NCBI RefSeq assembly: GCF_935825525.1
Contig: NZ_CAKXZT010000126.1
Span: 30,498-94,497 of the forward strand
Direction of reading: 5' to 3'
Origin: Mesorhizobium escarrei
Lineage (GTDB): Bacteria; Pseudomonadota; Alphaproteobacteria; Rhizobiales; Rhizobiaceae
Length of the DNA stretch: 64,000 nt
Below the pieces are notes generated by a model that was given only the letters and a program-made list of their open reading frames with translations, was not told the DNA's origin and made no database searches. This document shows positions 26,601 to 35,349 of this stretch, one piece after another; the first letter of the stretch is position 1, and each line of letters starts with the position of its first letter. A program made the position numbers and the translations under genes.

Positions 26601-27407
26601 TTTGCACGCCGGTTCACACCCAGAATGATCGTCGTGAAGGCTGTCCAGGAAGATCAGCCGGATGTCACCGAGGCGTCGATTGAATGAATCTATGCGGATC
26701 AACGAGCGCATCTGCAAAGACCCGCTGAATTCATGATTGCCCAGCCGAAGACGGTATGGGAATCTTGAGTTCTCACGATGTCGCGAAATGGCCGGTAGGC
26801 TGAGCCGACGGACACTGAAGGCGATGGGGGTGGCGCGAACGCGGCAGGATCTCTTCGTGCCGGCGCTTGCCAAGCTGGCCTGCTGCCTACCGCGTCGGCG
26901 TGAAGCCGGTGATCGGAATGGAGGAAGGCCGACAATCGGCCTGTGCTCGTCCGGTGTATAACTTCCAGTGAGATGATGCCGCTCGAGTTCTTGGGTCGAG
27001 CTTGCGACGTCTCGGTGATGATAATCTGGCGTGTGGCGACGTCAACACCGAGGGCAACGATGCATGGGGACGATGTCATGCAGCGTGTGGCACGCGCTCT
27101 CATGGCCCCGGCACTTCGGGACCGTGCGGATGGCCACGCTTTTTTTGGCGGCGCAAAGCGCGTGATCCGTGTCCAAAACCCGACAAGCGGCAGAAAACAC
27201 GTCAGGTGCATTACAACCGGCCATCTTGGGACTGCGGAGGTTTTCCGGATATTCACGCGCTTACTGGGGCGCTGACCGCGCTGGCACGGCCTTTGCTGAT
27301 TGAGCCGCGGCAACACTGAGTGAGGTGACTGCACGCAGACGCGCAAAACGAGCGATGACCTCTTCCATGAAGTCCCGCATCCTTTGGCAATAGCTTTGGA
27401 GATCAGC

Positions 27408-27944
27408 ATGGTATTGCAGATGGAGTCCCCGGCTCCTTCGATTCAAGTGGAAACCTGGCTGCGTGGCGAGGCCCTGACGAGCTTTCAGCCCGGCAAAGTG
27501 TACATCGTCGAATTTTGGGCAACGTGGTGCGAGCCATGTGTGAACGCGATGCACCATCTGATGCAGCTGCAGGAGAGATATAAGGACAGCGGAGTTGAGA
27601 TCGTCGCAGTCGCGGCGCATGAACACGCTCCAACGGCCGTTGAGGCCCGAACCAAGTTGGACGCGTGGTTGACCGAAAAGTGCTCGAATCTGAGCTATCG
27701 GATCGCCTTCGACCACACAGGGGCAATGAACAAGCTTTGGATGGAGCCCAGCCTTTCTGTCGTGATTCCGACCTCGTTCGTGGTCGACCGAGACGGCCAC
27801 ATTGCCTTTATCGGTTATCCGATGCACCTCGATGAGGTTTTGCCGAAAGTGCTTAACGGCAGCTGGCGCACGAGCGATCAAGCAAAATCCGTCGATCCCA
27901 AGCGCATCGCCACAAACCAACCCATAGCTCGCGAACAAGCTTAA
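27408..27944 (+). CDS. TlpA/thioredoxin-like protein
   Basis: A 178-residue thioredoxin-fold protein with the redox motif FWATWCEPC near residue 45 and a cis-proline segment VIPTSFVVDRDGHI, as in TlpA/ResA/AhpC-like proteins. No signal peptide is evident, so it may act in the cytoplasm, unlike most TlpA proteins. ATG at 27408 is chosen over an upstream TTG because a GGAG lies seven bases ahead. It stands alone between decayed DNA and phn remnants. Disulphide exchange is expected; the partner is unknown. Confidence 0.75.
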   Translation: MVLQMESPAPSIQVETWLRGEALTSFQPGKVYIVEFWATWCEPCVNAMHHLMQLQERYKDSGVEIVAVAAHEHAPTAVEARTKLDAWLTEKCSNLSYRIAFDHTGAMNKLWMEPSLSVVIPTSFVVDRDGHIAFIGYPMHLDEVLPKVLNGSWRTSDQAKSVDPKRIATNQPIAREQA

Positions 27945-28049
27945 GAAGCCGGTCGCCCGGTACTTTCATGAGGGCGGCAACAAGGATCGCGCGATCGAGT
28001 TGACGACTGGCAGTGAAGTCGCTGGAACGCCCGGAGCCTATGGCGGACT

Positions 28050-28513
28050 GAAACCTGCTACCGCCTTAGGCCTTGGCTAACTGCAACGGTGAGAAGGTCG
28101 TTGCGGCGCTCTCTGTAGACCCCACCCAGGCCACGGAATATCCTGCACTGGTAAACAGACGGCATGTGACTATCCCTTTCGCGGATACCGCGCTGGGATG
28201 TGCCGAAGCCCCATATGGCGCGACACCTGACCCTTTTGTCCGCCGAGGGAGAGACGCGGCTTTACGCCGTTCCACCCTTCAAAGGGTGGAACCGCTCGTC
28301 TTTTCCGATGTCCCGTACAGCGTCGAGGATCACGCCCGCCACACCTGCTTCCGTTCGGACCTGAAAGGGTTCTTCATGAACGAGATCCGTCAGGCCGACG
28401 GCAGCTCGCGCTTTAAGGTTTCCGATAGCGGCCTCGGAACAAAGGCCGTCCCGCGCGCCGGCGAAGACCGTCCGCATCGGAGCAACTTGGTAACGCGAAG
28501 GGAGAGGCGATGA
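28050..28513 (+). pseudogene. phnJ: phnJ C-terminal remnant (C-P lyase core)
   Basis: Fragments of a second PhnJ in shifting frames: EYPALVNRRHVTI; then, after a shift, LLSAEGETRLYAVPPFKG; then, near 28280, VEPLVFSDVPYSVEDH, TCFRSDLKGFFMNEIRQADG and KVSDSGLG. These align with residues of about 190-280 in the intact PhnJ at 55366. Like that protein, it has only one cysteine (TCFRS) where canonical PhnJ has CxxC, and no cysteines at the later pair. The N-terminal half is missing. A phnK remnant follows in the usual order. Confidence 0.75.
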
Positions 28514-28580
28514 ACCTGATCGATAGCCCCTCATTAAACGCGAGCTCGACAAGCCTCGCCTTAGACGCACCGAGCCGGTC

Positions 28581-28826
28581 GTGGCGATGCCCGGCGTATC
28601 CCATAGCTTCGGGCCGACCAGGGCCTTGATTGGTGTCGATGTCTACGTCTATCCAGGTGAGGTTCTCGGCATTGTCGGGGAGTCCGGGTCCGGCAAGTCC
28701 ACGCTGCTCAAAATGATGAATTTGGAAGATACTCCGAACGAGGGCAGCTATCTCCTCGCGATACCTGGAGCAGGCGACAACGTCTTCGAGCTCACTCTTG
28801 TCTCGCAGAGTCTCGCTAACTCGTGA
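28581..28826 (+). pseudogene. phnK: phnK N-terminal remnant
   Basis: An 81-codon frame containing VYPGEVLGIVGESGSGKSTL and LKMMNLEDTPNEGSYLLAIP, nearly the same as the N-terminal part of the intact PhnK at 56277, including Walker A. The similarity stops around residue 70, before the signature and Walker B motifs, and the frame ends soon after. It follows the phnJ remnant with a 67-base gap. The decaborated operon end abuts the stop side of the phosphonopyruvate decarboxylase gene, so the biosynthetic cluster appears to sit inside or beside a former phn operon. Confidence 0.75.
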
Positions 28827-28890
28827 GGGTGATCGCTTGCAGTCGGTATTCGAAAGGCAAATCGCCTTCGACAGATGATCACTGGTGCAA

Positions 28891-30042
28891 TTAAGGAACC
28901 GTGTCCCGGTGATCCCGAACCCCCACGGTTGCAAGGAAGTCGTTCTTGTAATCCGACAGTGGGCGATCGGGCCTTGGCAGTTTTCCGAAGCTCTGGAGAC
29001 CGCACCGGATCTCGAAAAACGCGGGGACCGTGTGACTAGCGACTTCCTCCAGCGCGGATTTGAGGTATCGTTCGTTCGTGACCCTTTTACACCATGCGTA
29101 TCCCATTCCCTCCGCGATCTTCGCCAGATCGGCAGAAGCCGAGCAAGTGGGAAAGCCACCGACCGAATTATGGCAACCATTGTTCAGCACGATGTGTTTG
29201 AAGCGTCCGCCCTGACCAGGGATGACCGCATTGCTGATACCGTGCATCAGAAATGCTCCGTCGCCATCAATGCAATACACGTCGCGGCTCCCGTCCGCTC
29301 CCGACGCGCCTGCTGCAAAGCTTGAGGCGAAACCCATGCCGCCGACGCATGGAATATGGGTAAATCTCCGCTCTCCGCCACGCTCGCTTTCGAACAGCAT
29401 GACCTCGCGAGCGGTGTAGCCCGTGCTGCTGAAGACGACGCTTCCTTCGCGGATCGATTCCAGTATCGCAGTAACCGCTACCACGCGATCAACGCTTTCC
29501 TCGAAGTTCGAGATACAAGGGGCGGTCTCGGCTGCAGTCTCGCGCGGAGCGACAAACGCACTGCGCCGTACAAGCAGCGCGGCGTGCCGCCTTTTTTGAT
29601 GGCTCTCCAGGATGTGTCGGCGAACTCGATCTTGTGCCGTTCTGGCGTCCACAATCAGCGGATCTATCCCCAACAGGTCGAGCATGGATTCGGTAATTCT
29701 GCCCATGACCATGTGTTGTGGCTCGTCTTTTGTTCCAGGCTCACCCCGCCATCCCACGATCAAGGTGAGCGGAATATCGTAGACGATTGGCGAGAACATC
29801 GACACGAGCGGGTTGAGCGCATTCGGAAGCCCGGAATTCTGCATATAAACTCCGGACGGCTGCTTTGACGCCATCGACCTACCTGCGGCCATCGCCACCG
29901 CGCTGCCTTCACACGCGGCAATCTGGTGCACGATGTTGGGGTGGTCGTTCAGCTCAACGATGAATGGTATGAGGGCGGAATCCGGCACGCCAGAAATGTA
30001 ATCAATGCCGACCGCTGATAATGCATCGACTAATACCGCCAT
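28891..30042 (-). CDS. ppd: Phosphonopyruvate decarboxylase
   Basis: A 383-residue thiamine-diphosphate enzyme of the phosphonopyruvate decarboxylase/sulfopyruvate decarboxylase type. The N-terminal domain has SGVPDSAL, the conserved glutamate in AACEGSAVAMAAG and YMQNSGLPNALNPL. The C-terminal ThDP-binding motif begins GDGAFLMHGI and ends VLNN. It would convert phosphonopyruvate from PEP mutase to phosphonoacetaldehyde and CO2, pulling the unfavourable mutase step forward. It is the last gene of the leftward cluster; GGAGG lies seven bases before the ATG. The enzyme looks complete. Confidence 0.88.
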   Translation of the reverse strand: MAVLVDALSAVGIDYISGVPDSALIPFIVELNDHPNIVHQIAACEGSAVAMAAGRSMASKQPSGVYMQNSGLPNALNPLVSMFSPIVYDIPLTLIVGWRGEPGTKDEPQHMVMGRITESMLDLLGIDPLIVDARTAQDRVRRHILESHQKRRHAALLVRRSAFVAPRETAAETAPCISNFEESVDRVVAVTAILESIREGSVVFSSTGYTAREVMLFESERGGERRFTHIPCVGGMGFASSFAAGASGADGSRDVYCIDGDGAFLMHGISNAVIPGQGGRFKHIVLNNGCHNSVGGFPTCSASADLAKIAEGMGYAWCKRVTNERYLKSALEEVASHTVPAFFEIRCGLQSFGKLPRPDRPLSDYKNDFLATVGVRDHRDTVP

Positions 30043-30113
30043 ATTGAAACCTCCAAAAACAGAGAAACCGTACCACTCGCGGTTCCCTCCGAATTACCGT
30101 TTGCAGGTCTCGT

Positions 30114-30959
30114 TTAAGCCCAGACCCGAAGAAGCACGACGCCAACTAGCGTCACTGCAAGAGCCACCCGGCGGGTCCGGTTGAAATGTTCGCCGAGCAC
30201 CAGAGCGCCGAACAATGCAGCGAACACCATGCTGGTCTCGCGTATCGCTGAGACGAGCGCGATGGGCGCTACCGTCGAAGCCCAGATCACGATCACATAC
30301 GCCGACGTAGCGACAGCGCCGGCGACGGCGCCCGTTTTCCAAGCTGTTATCATTTGCGTTCCAAGCGCGCGTCCACGTTCACCGATCGCGAGCAAAAGTG
30401 TCGGAAGACCGCCAACAAGCATCAGCCAAACGATGTAGGTCCACGCAGTATCCGAACTCCGAGCCCCAATCCCGTCCATGAGCGTGTAACCGGCGGTACA
30501 AATCCCAGTGCCGACGGCAGATTTAAGCGCGTGTCTTTCGGTTATTGGTTTGGCTTTCATCGTCAGCGATAAACTCATTATTCCCAGCGCGATAAGTCCG
30601 ACCGAGATCGCCGCAGGAATTGATATCGTTTCACCAATAAGCGTCATCGAACCGAGCGCCACGAGAAGAGGGGATGTTCCCCGGGCAATCGGATAAACGT
30701 AGCTGAGTTCACCGAACCGGTATGATCGAATCAAGAACCAGTAGTAGCCCGTGTGGATCGCGGTCGATGCGAGCAGATATGGCCACGCGGCGGGCGGAAG
30801 GACACCTACTAAAGCAACGGCCGCAAGTGCGAATATGATCTGAGTCGTCTTAATCACCGCGACGACGGCCAGCTTATCCCCATTGATCTTCACCAAGGCG
30901 TTCCACGTCGCATGAAATATTGCAGCGCTTAATACGAGGCTGAAAACACCGGGCGACAT
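30114..30959 (-). CDS. EamA/DMT-family transporter
   Basis: A 281-residue product with about ten hydrophobic segments in two EamA repeats (for example ATWNALVK in the first and ALFGALVLGEHF in the second). EamA proteins are inner-membrane exporters or exchangers of small metabolites. ATG at 30959 lies four bases past the upstream gene's stop codon; an earlier in-frame start at 30986 would overlap that gene by 23 bases. Position between the SerK-like and decarboxylase genes suggests export of the phosphonate product, which is inference. Confidence 0.82.
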   Translation of the reverse strand: MSPGVFSLVLSAAIFHATWNALVKINGDKLAVVAVIKTTQIIFALAAVALVGVLPPAAWPYLLASTAIHTGYYWFLIRSYRFGELSYVYPIARGTSPLLVALGSMTLIGETISIPAAISVGLIALGIMSLSLTMKAKPITERHALKSAVGTGICTAGYTLMDGIGARSSDTAWTYIVWLMLVGGLPTLLLAIGERGRALGTQMITAWKTGAVAGAVATSAYVIVIWASTVAPIALVSAIRETSMVFAALFGALVLGEHFNRTRRVALAVTLVGVVLLRVWA

Positions 30960-30963
30960 CTCT

Positions 30964-31464
30964 TCAGATCTCCCGCCGTCGTTCATCAGTGTAATAGAGG
31001 AGACCTTTGTTCAGGCCGGTCAATGCTGTGCGAATTAGTCCAATCTTAAAGCGGTGCCTCGACATCTTGCACTCGAGAAGGCGACCACTGAGCGCTGCGT
31101 CGCGGACGAGGGACCCGTCCACAACGATGCCGTCCCGCCAACTGGTGACGGAAATTAGCGAGTCCTTGTCATAATCTGAGAGGATTGCTGGGATGAACCG
31201 GGCTCGTATCCGCTTGGAAAGAACCCAAGGTTGATTGTGGCCATCCAACAAGATGTGGTTTCGACTGTCGACGAGGATCGGCGTCGTGAAGTGTCCGCAA
31301 GCGACGATGTCATCGCCCAGTTGGCAGGCGTGCACCGGGTAGACCTGCTCGTGCGGCTTTGTCGTGCCTAGTGGCAGGATATCTGCTAAAAGGCCCGTGC
31401 TTGTCGGAATTCCGCCAATGAATGAATGAGCGGCGGTTCGGGGTGAAATCACAGTAGACATCAT
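30964..31464 (-). CDS. ParB/SerK-like fold protein in the phosphonate cluster
   Basis: A 166-residue product. The segment ILPLGTTKPHEQV, then TTPILVD, then ILLDGHNQPWVL and IPAIL resembles the ParB/sulfiredoxin-like fold of free-serine kinases (SerK/SbnI), where LxxxxxHE and DGHHR form the ATP and substrate site. Here the second histidine of DGHH is asparagine (DGHN) and the arginine is absent, so activity may differ. It starts a few bases after the IDH-like gene. A kinase acting on a serine-like phosphonate intermediate is one possibility. Confidence 0.5.
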   Translation of the reverse strand: MMSTVISPRTAAHSFIGGIPTSTGLLADILPLGTTKPHEQVYPVHACQLGDDIVACGHFTTPILVDSRNHILLDGHNQPWVLSKRIRARFIPAILSDYDKDSLISVTSWRDGIVVDGSLVRDAALSGRLLECKMSRHRFKIGLIRTALTGLNKGLLYYTDERRREI

Positions 31465-31470
31465 CGTACA

Positions 31471-33624
31471 TTAAGTAAGCTTGCCCAGAGGTACGCATTC
31501 CTCCAGAATTTTGTTGAGGTGCCGGCTTGGCCGCATGCACGCTTCTACAAGCTGTCCATTTGGATAGTAGTACCCTCCAAGATCTACTGGGCCTTCGGAC
31601 GTGCCGCGCAATTCGGCCAATATTTCGGCTTCTCCTTCCGAAAGGGCGGAGTGAATTGCATCAACTCCGGCTAACCCGGCTTGGTGCCGCGAGAACCAGC
31701 CTGTCCAATGCTTGGCAAGCCAGAAATGCACCTCCCGGGTGTCGACGCACGCGGCAGGTGTGCTGTGCCGCACTTGTTCGATTGCAGCCTCTAGCCCCTC
31801 TGCGAGCATGCTTAGCTGGTCGTCGTGCTGGTAGCGGGCGCAGCAGCGAAAGGCTTCCGCGAAAGCTACCCACTCGTAGACCGGGTCCCACCGCAGTATG
31901 CCTGACGCAATGAAACGGTGAAATGTACTGGGCGCAGTGCCGCCGGTGCCGACCTCGAAGACATGCCCGCCGCCGGGAAGCACGGAGTATGACCGAACAA
32001 GCCGCTTCCGTTCCCCGGCGAGCGCAAGAATCAGTTCTGAAAGAAAGTCGCGCAAAAGGTTTCCGACCGCGAGCACGATGCCGTTTCCGCCCCTGAGTTC
32101 TTGGAAGGCGAATCTCGTTCCATCGGCGATGTTCATGAATTTCGCTTCCCGCGCTGCCCTTCCTCGACTGACGAGATGGTCTGTCACCGCACGTCTGATC
32201 AGTTGATGAAAGGGTCTGTCGAGATCCAGCAAGAAGATCGCCTGAGTTCCTGTTTCGTCGGCCTTTTGCAACGCAGCCTCGCACCAAACCTCAAGTGCCG
32301 ACGCAGAAACTTTCATCATTCGCCAGATGTCACCAGTGTACGCGCGTTCGATGTAAATCTCGGCCCCGTGGTCAGGTAGCACCCGGACGCAGCCATCAGC
32401 CGAGACCCGAAAAGTCGTTGAGTTTGCTCCATATTCTTCGGCGCCGTCCTTCGTTAACCCGACGATCGTTACGGCGCCTATTTGACCCGGCCGGAGGGCT
32501 CCGAAGATTCTGAAGTCGTCGAGTACCGCCTGATAGAGATGGCCGTATGTGCTATCCGGTATCACGAACTTTGCAGGTCCCTCCGAGCCATCCACAAGAG
32601 GAACACGGCCGCCGCGCAGTATTGCATCTGCCATCAACCTCGCGGTGCTCGGCTGCACCGAGGGGGCAAATGACTCCATCTTGTTTGGGGGACCCGATTG
32701 GGATGCGCTCGATTGCCCGGAACGGGCGCTAACGTTCGTCCCTCGGGTGACCTCGACTCGCGACGACGATCGGGTGGCGGGACTAGTGTCGTCAAGATTG
32801 AGCGAAGATGGGTCCAAGGCTCGTTGATCATTGATCTCGCTGGCCTCGACCGAAATGTACTCGTCCGCCTTAAGCACGGTCCGTTTGAGTTGTAGCGAAA
32901 CAGCCAGTCCGCGCCCCTCAGCGTCGTCAAACTCCTCGCGCAGAAACGATCGAAGGCATTCCTTCCGGATAAAGGAGAACGAGCATATGTCTCCAGCCAG
33001 GAGCTCGATATGCGCAGCAAGTACACGACCTTTCCCACCCGGTCCGAACAACTCAATGTTAACGAATTGCTTATCCGAGATCGAAACCGATTGCTCCGTT
33101 TCAGCAAAACCGCCCTCGTCCATCGAGACCACGACTGTGTTCGGATCGATGAAAGGTGAGGCACCGCCCATCTCTGATGGCGCGTAACGAGTTGGTTTGT
33201 GATTCCGCAACTCGCGAATCATGGCGCCTTGACGCAATTGGCGATTTATCACGCTTCCAAGCACTGGCAAGCTTGGAATGACCTCGCCAATTTCGAGGGC
33301 GTTTCGAACGTCGGCGTCCGCAATTGCTCCGGCGCGCAGCAACTCCGCGACAGCCGCGCGCGCCTGATTGGCATTCGCACCGATGCAAGGTGGCTTGATT
33401 ATGATGGCGTTTGGTTCCGCTATAGCTGCCGCCAGGCAGGTTTGCGGGTGATACGCGCTCCCTGCTGCCGACGGGCCGGCAACCGAGAGGACTAGAGCAG
33501 CCAAAGACACATCGAGCTCGTCGATCTCAATGCCAAACTGGCGTGCAATGGCTCTTACGATCGGCGACCAAGAGTACCAACTTAATCTCGGCGACTCATC
33601 CGTTTTGCAGTAGAGCAATCTCAT
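31471..33624 (-). CDS. Divergent monomeric NADP-isocitrate-dehydrogenase-like enzyme
   Basis: A 717-residue homologue of monomeric NADP-dependent isocitrate dehydrogenase (usually about 740). Matches run the whole length: YCKTDESPRLSWYSWSPIV at the start; GSVINRQLRQGAMIR at 123-137, keeping the Ser, Asn, Arg, Arg ligand pattern (S124, N127, R131, R137); lysine 252 in RTVLKAD; PDSTYGHLYQAVLDD near 360; GNLLRDFLSEL; and VDLGGYYYPN near the end. Between K252 and the tyrosine region it is about 55 residues shorter than usual and has a Ser-rich linker (about 270-320). The ATG overlaps the upstream stop (ATGA). Probably an oxidative decarboxylase of a tricarboxylate-like phosphonate. Confidence 0.75.
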   Translation of the reverse strand: MRLLYCKTDESPRLSWYSWSPIVRAIARQFGIEIDELDVSLAALVLSVAGPSAAGSAYHPQTCLAAAIAEPNAIIIKPPCIGANANQARAAVAELLRAGAIADADVRNALEIGEVIPSLPVLGSVINRQLRQGAMIRELRNHKPTRYAPSEMGGASPFIDPNTVVVSMDEGGFAETEQSVSISDKQFVNIELFGPGGKGRVLAAHIELLAGDICSFSFIRKECLRSFLREEFDDAEGRGLAVSLQLKRTVLKADEYISVEASEINDQRALDPSSLNLDDTSPATRSSSRVEVTRGTNVSARSGQSSASQSGPPNKMESFAPSVQPSTARLMADAILRGGRVPLVDGSEGPAKFVIPDSTYGHLYQAVLDDFRIFGALRPGQIGAVTIVGLTKDGAEEYGANSTTFRVSADGCVRVLPDHGAEIYIERAYTGDIWRMMKVSASALEVWCEAALQKADETGTQAIFLLDLDRPFHQLIRRAVTDHLVSRGRAAREAKFMNIADGTRFAFQELRGGNGIVLAVGNLLRDFLSELILALAGERKRLVRSYSVLPGGGHVFEVGTGGTAPSTFHRFIASGILRWDPVYEWVAFAEAFRCCARYQHDDQLSMLAEGLEAAIEQVRHSTPAACVDTREVHFWLAKHWTGWFSRHQAGLAGVDAIHSALSEGEAEILAELRGTSEGPVDLGGYYYPNGQLVEACMRPSRHLNKILEECVPLGKLT

Positions 33625-35036
33625 CGCTTGGCTCGCTCGAACGACTCCATCGCCTGCCGCACCTTGGGAATGAAAGGAGCCAAAGACGCCTCGACAACTG
33701 CTACCCTCATATCGTCGGGAGATGCGACTGGCCGCAAGTGGTCAGCGGGGAGACTGGAGAAGTCCTGCTTCGCATAGGACCCAGTCACATGGATCAAAAG
33801 CTCGCTCGCCGAGGGCACCAGATCCCGATCGATCGCGTTTAACGCCCCCGTCAACACCATCGTCATCGACCATTCTCGCAAATCTCGCGGATCATGCGGC
33901 AAGCTCAAATCTGTGTTCCTCAGGAGATGTCGCAGCTTTGGGTATTGCTGGAGGCATTCGTACAGCGATACGACGATACCCTCGCCTCCTTGGCCGGACA
34001 TGATTTCTCGCACCAGCTCGTTGGTTGCAGGGTTTCGGCTATAGAAGGTGGAGTCGATCACCTCCTCGACGTCATATGTCCGGACTGGGAAGAACGGCTG
34101 CTCGTTCTGCACGTAGAGGCCTGTCTCTTCCTGCAAGGTATATGCCGGGAGATTCTCCCGGGAAAACGAGCCGTAGTGGAGGTCCAGGACAAGGTCGGGC
34201 GTTCCGAGATGCTGAATAAGCAGCCACCGCCGGTTGTCACCCACGTCCACCCCGTTCTTTGAAAGGAACTCGAGACCGAACTGGTGGCCGAGCAAGCCAA
34301 ACGCACTTGAGACTGCTTGGGCCTGAATACGCGGTGTATCGTGGTGGGCAGGACCCAATTGATCTATCTCGAAGAACGCGCGAACGGCATCAGCCATCCG
34401 ATAATTGTTGAGATCGTATGTATGCCATACGTTCAGATTGTACCGGTCCTTCAGATCCTGCGAGGTTTGCCGCACGAACTCCCTAGTCATTGCTTTGACG
34501 ATCGATCCGTCTTCTGCGTCGCAGATAAAAACCGGGTTCAGCCTGCGGAGCTCCGCGTCCTCCGAGAGTGTGCTCGACCAGAGCTTGGAGATGCTGTCCT
34601 TGGGCACAACAATCGCGATACGAAGTTGATCTGGCACCACAAGCCCACATTCGAGCGCGCGCAAGACGGCGTCACGCAGGGCACCGCCCTTGTTACCGGA
34701 GGTCGGCGTCACAATCAGAATCGACTCGCCGGTCGCCCGAATATGCTGGATCGCCCGCGCGACCATTACGAGTGAAGCAAACGTCTTTGTCGTACGCGTG
34801 CGTGGGTTTCCTACTAAGTTAAGGACGTTCACCTGCCGGCCCCGATAGTCACCCAGCCGGTGAAGCGCGATGGTCGCCGGTTCGAAGAATGAAACGAGCT
34901 TCTCATCTAGAGGTGGAAGCTCGTACCCCGGTTTGAAGCCTGGCTCCTGCGTTCCCAGTCCCGGATTGGACGAACAGATGGAGCCGACCGTCGCGATCTT
35001 ATCGTAATATGTTACCAGAGCCGATTCCTTAGACAC
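33621..35036 (-). CDS. Putative PLP enzyme, threonine-synthase-like fold
   Basis: A 471-residue product. The segment NPRTRTTKTFASLVMV supplies a lysine where threonine-synthase-like (fold type II) enzymes hold PLP, and TPTSGNKGGALRDAV resembles their glycine-rich phosphate-binding loop; VRIAIVVPKDSISK-type strands follow. I infer PLP fold type II but the match is distant. GTG at 35036 is chosen because an AGGAGG lies five bases upstream; the open frame extends to 35345 but that part looks non-coding. It overlaps the IDH-like gene by four bases, so the two are coupled. A beta- or gamma-substitution/elimination on an amino-acid phosphonate is a reasonable guess. Confidence 0.55.
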   Translation of the reverse strand: MSKESALVTYYDKIATVGSICSSNPGLGTQEPGFKPGYELPPLDEKLVSFFEPATIALHRLGDYRGRQVNVLNLVGNPRTRTTKTFASLVMVARAIQHIRATGESILIVTPTSGNKGGALRDAVLRALECGLVVPDQLRIAIVVPKDSISKLWSSTLSEDAELRRLNPVFICDAEDGSIVKAMTREFVRQTSQDLKDRYNLNVWHTYDLNNYRMADAVRAFFEIDQLGPAHHDTPRIQAQAVSSAFGLLGHQFGLEFLSKNGVDVGDNRRWLLIQHLGTPDLVLDLHYGSFSRENLPAYTLQEETGLYVQNEQPFFPVRTYDVEEVIDSTFYSRNPATNELVREIMSGQGGEGIVVSLYECLQQYPKLRHLLRNTDLSLPHDPRDLREWSMTMVLTGALNAIDRDLVPSASELLIHVTGSYAKQDFSSLPADHLRPVASPDDMRVAVVEASLAPFIPKVRQAMESFERAKR

Positions 35037-35349
35037 CTCATCCTCCTCTATTGTCGAAGCCTTAGCGGGAGAAGCGCATTCAACAGCTCTACGCCGCTCA
35101 GCAATTCGCGAACCGACCGCCTGCAGCTCGACGAGCCGCTGCTGAGGGGCTTGTTTTCGATGCGCCGATTGGCCTGTGCTAACACCCCCGGACAGGCGTG
35201 ATCCAAACCCGGCGCGCGCCACCGTTCCACGTTGCAGGCGCCACATAGACAGCGATACTGCGTCCGTAAGATACCGCCGTGCAAAGAGAGAAAAACAAGA
35301 GTGGCGCCAACTGCGCAGGAAGATCCCAGAGAAACCTTTCTGCATTTAT
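35037..35349. other. Gap within the phosphonate operon
   Basis: About 310 bases between the pepM stop and the PLP-enzyme start. Open frames exist on both strands but none has a ribosome binding site or a recognisable product. It may hold a promoter for the downstream genes. Confidence 0.4.

Larger units (their letters stand above)
25083..27407. other. Decayed region, no intact gene
   Basis: About 2.3 kb without a convincing gene. Open frames are short, overlap on both strands and lack ribosome binding sites. I see a possible ISL3-type transposase fragment (26445-26600) and a sequence repeated at 58.5 kb (26198-26282). The composition suggests accumulated insertion and deletion debris separating cassette A from the phosphonate region. 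Confidence 0.5.

Noticed and set aside
35037..35345. N-terminal extension of the PLP-like protein
   Set aside because: The strong AGGAGG before GTG 35036 and the arginine-rich, unnatural upstream translation argue for the shorter form.
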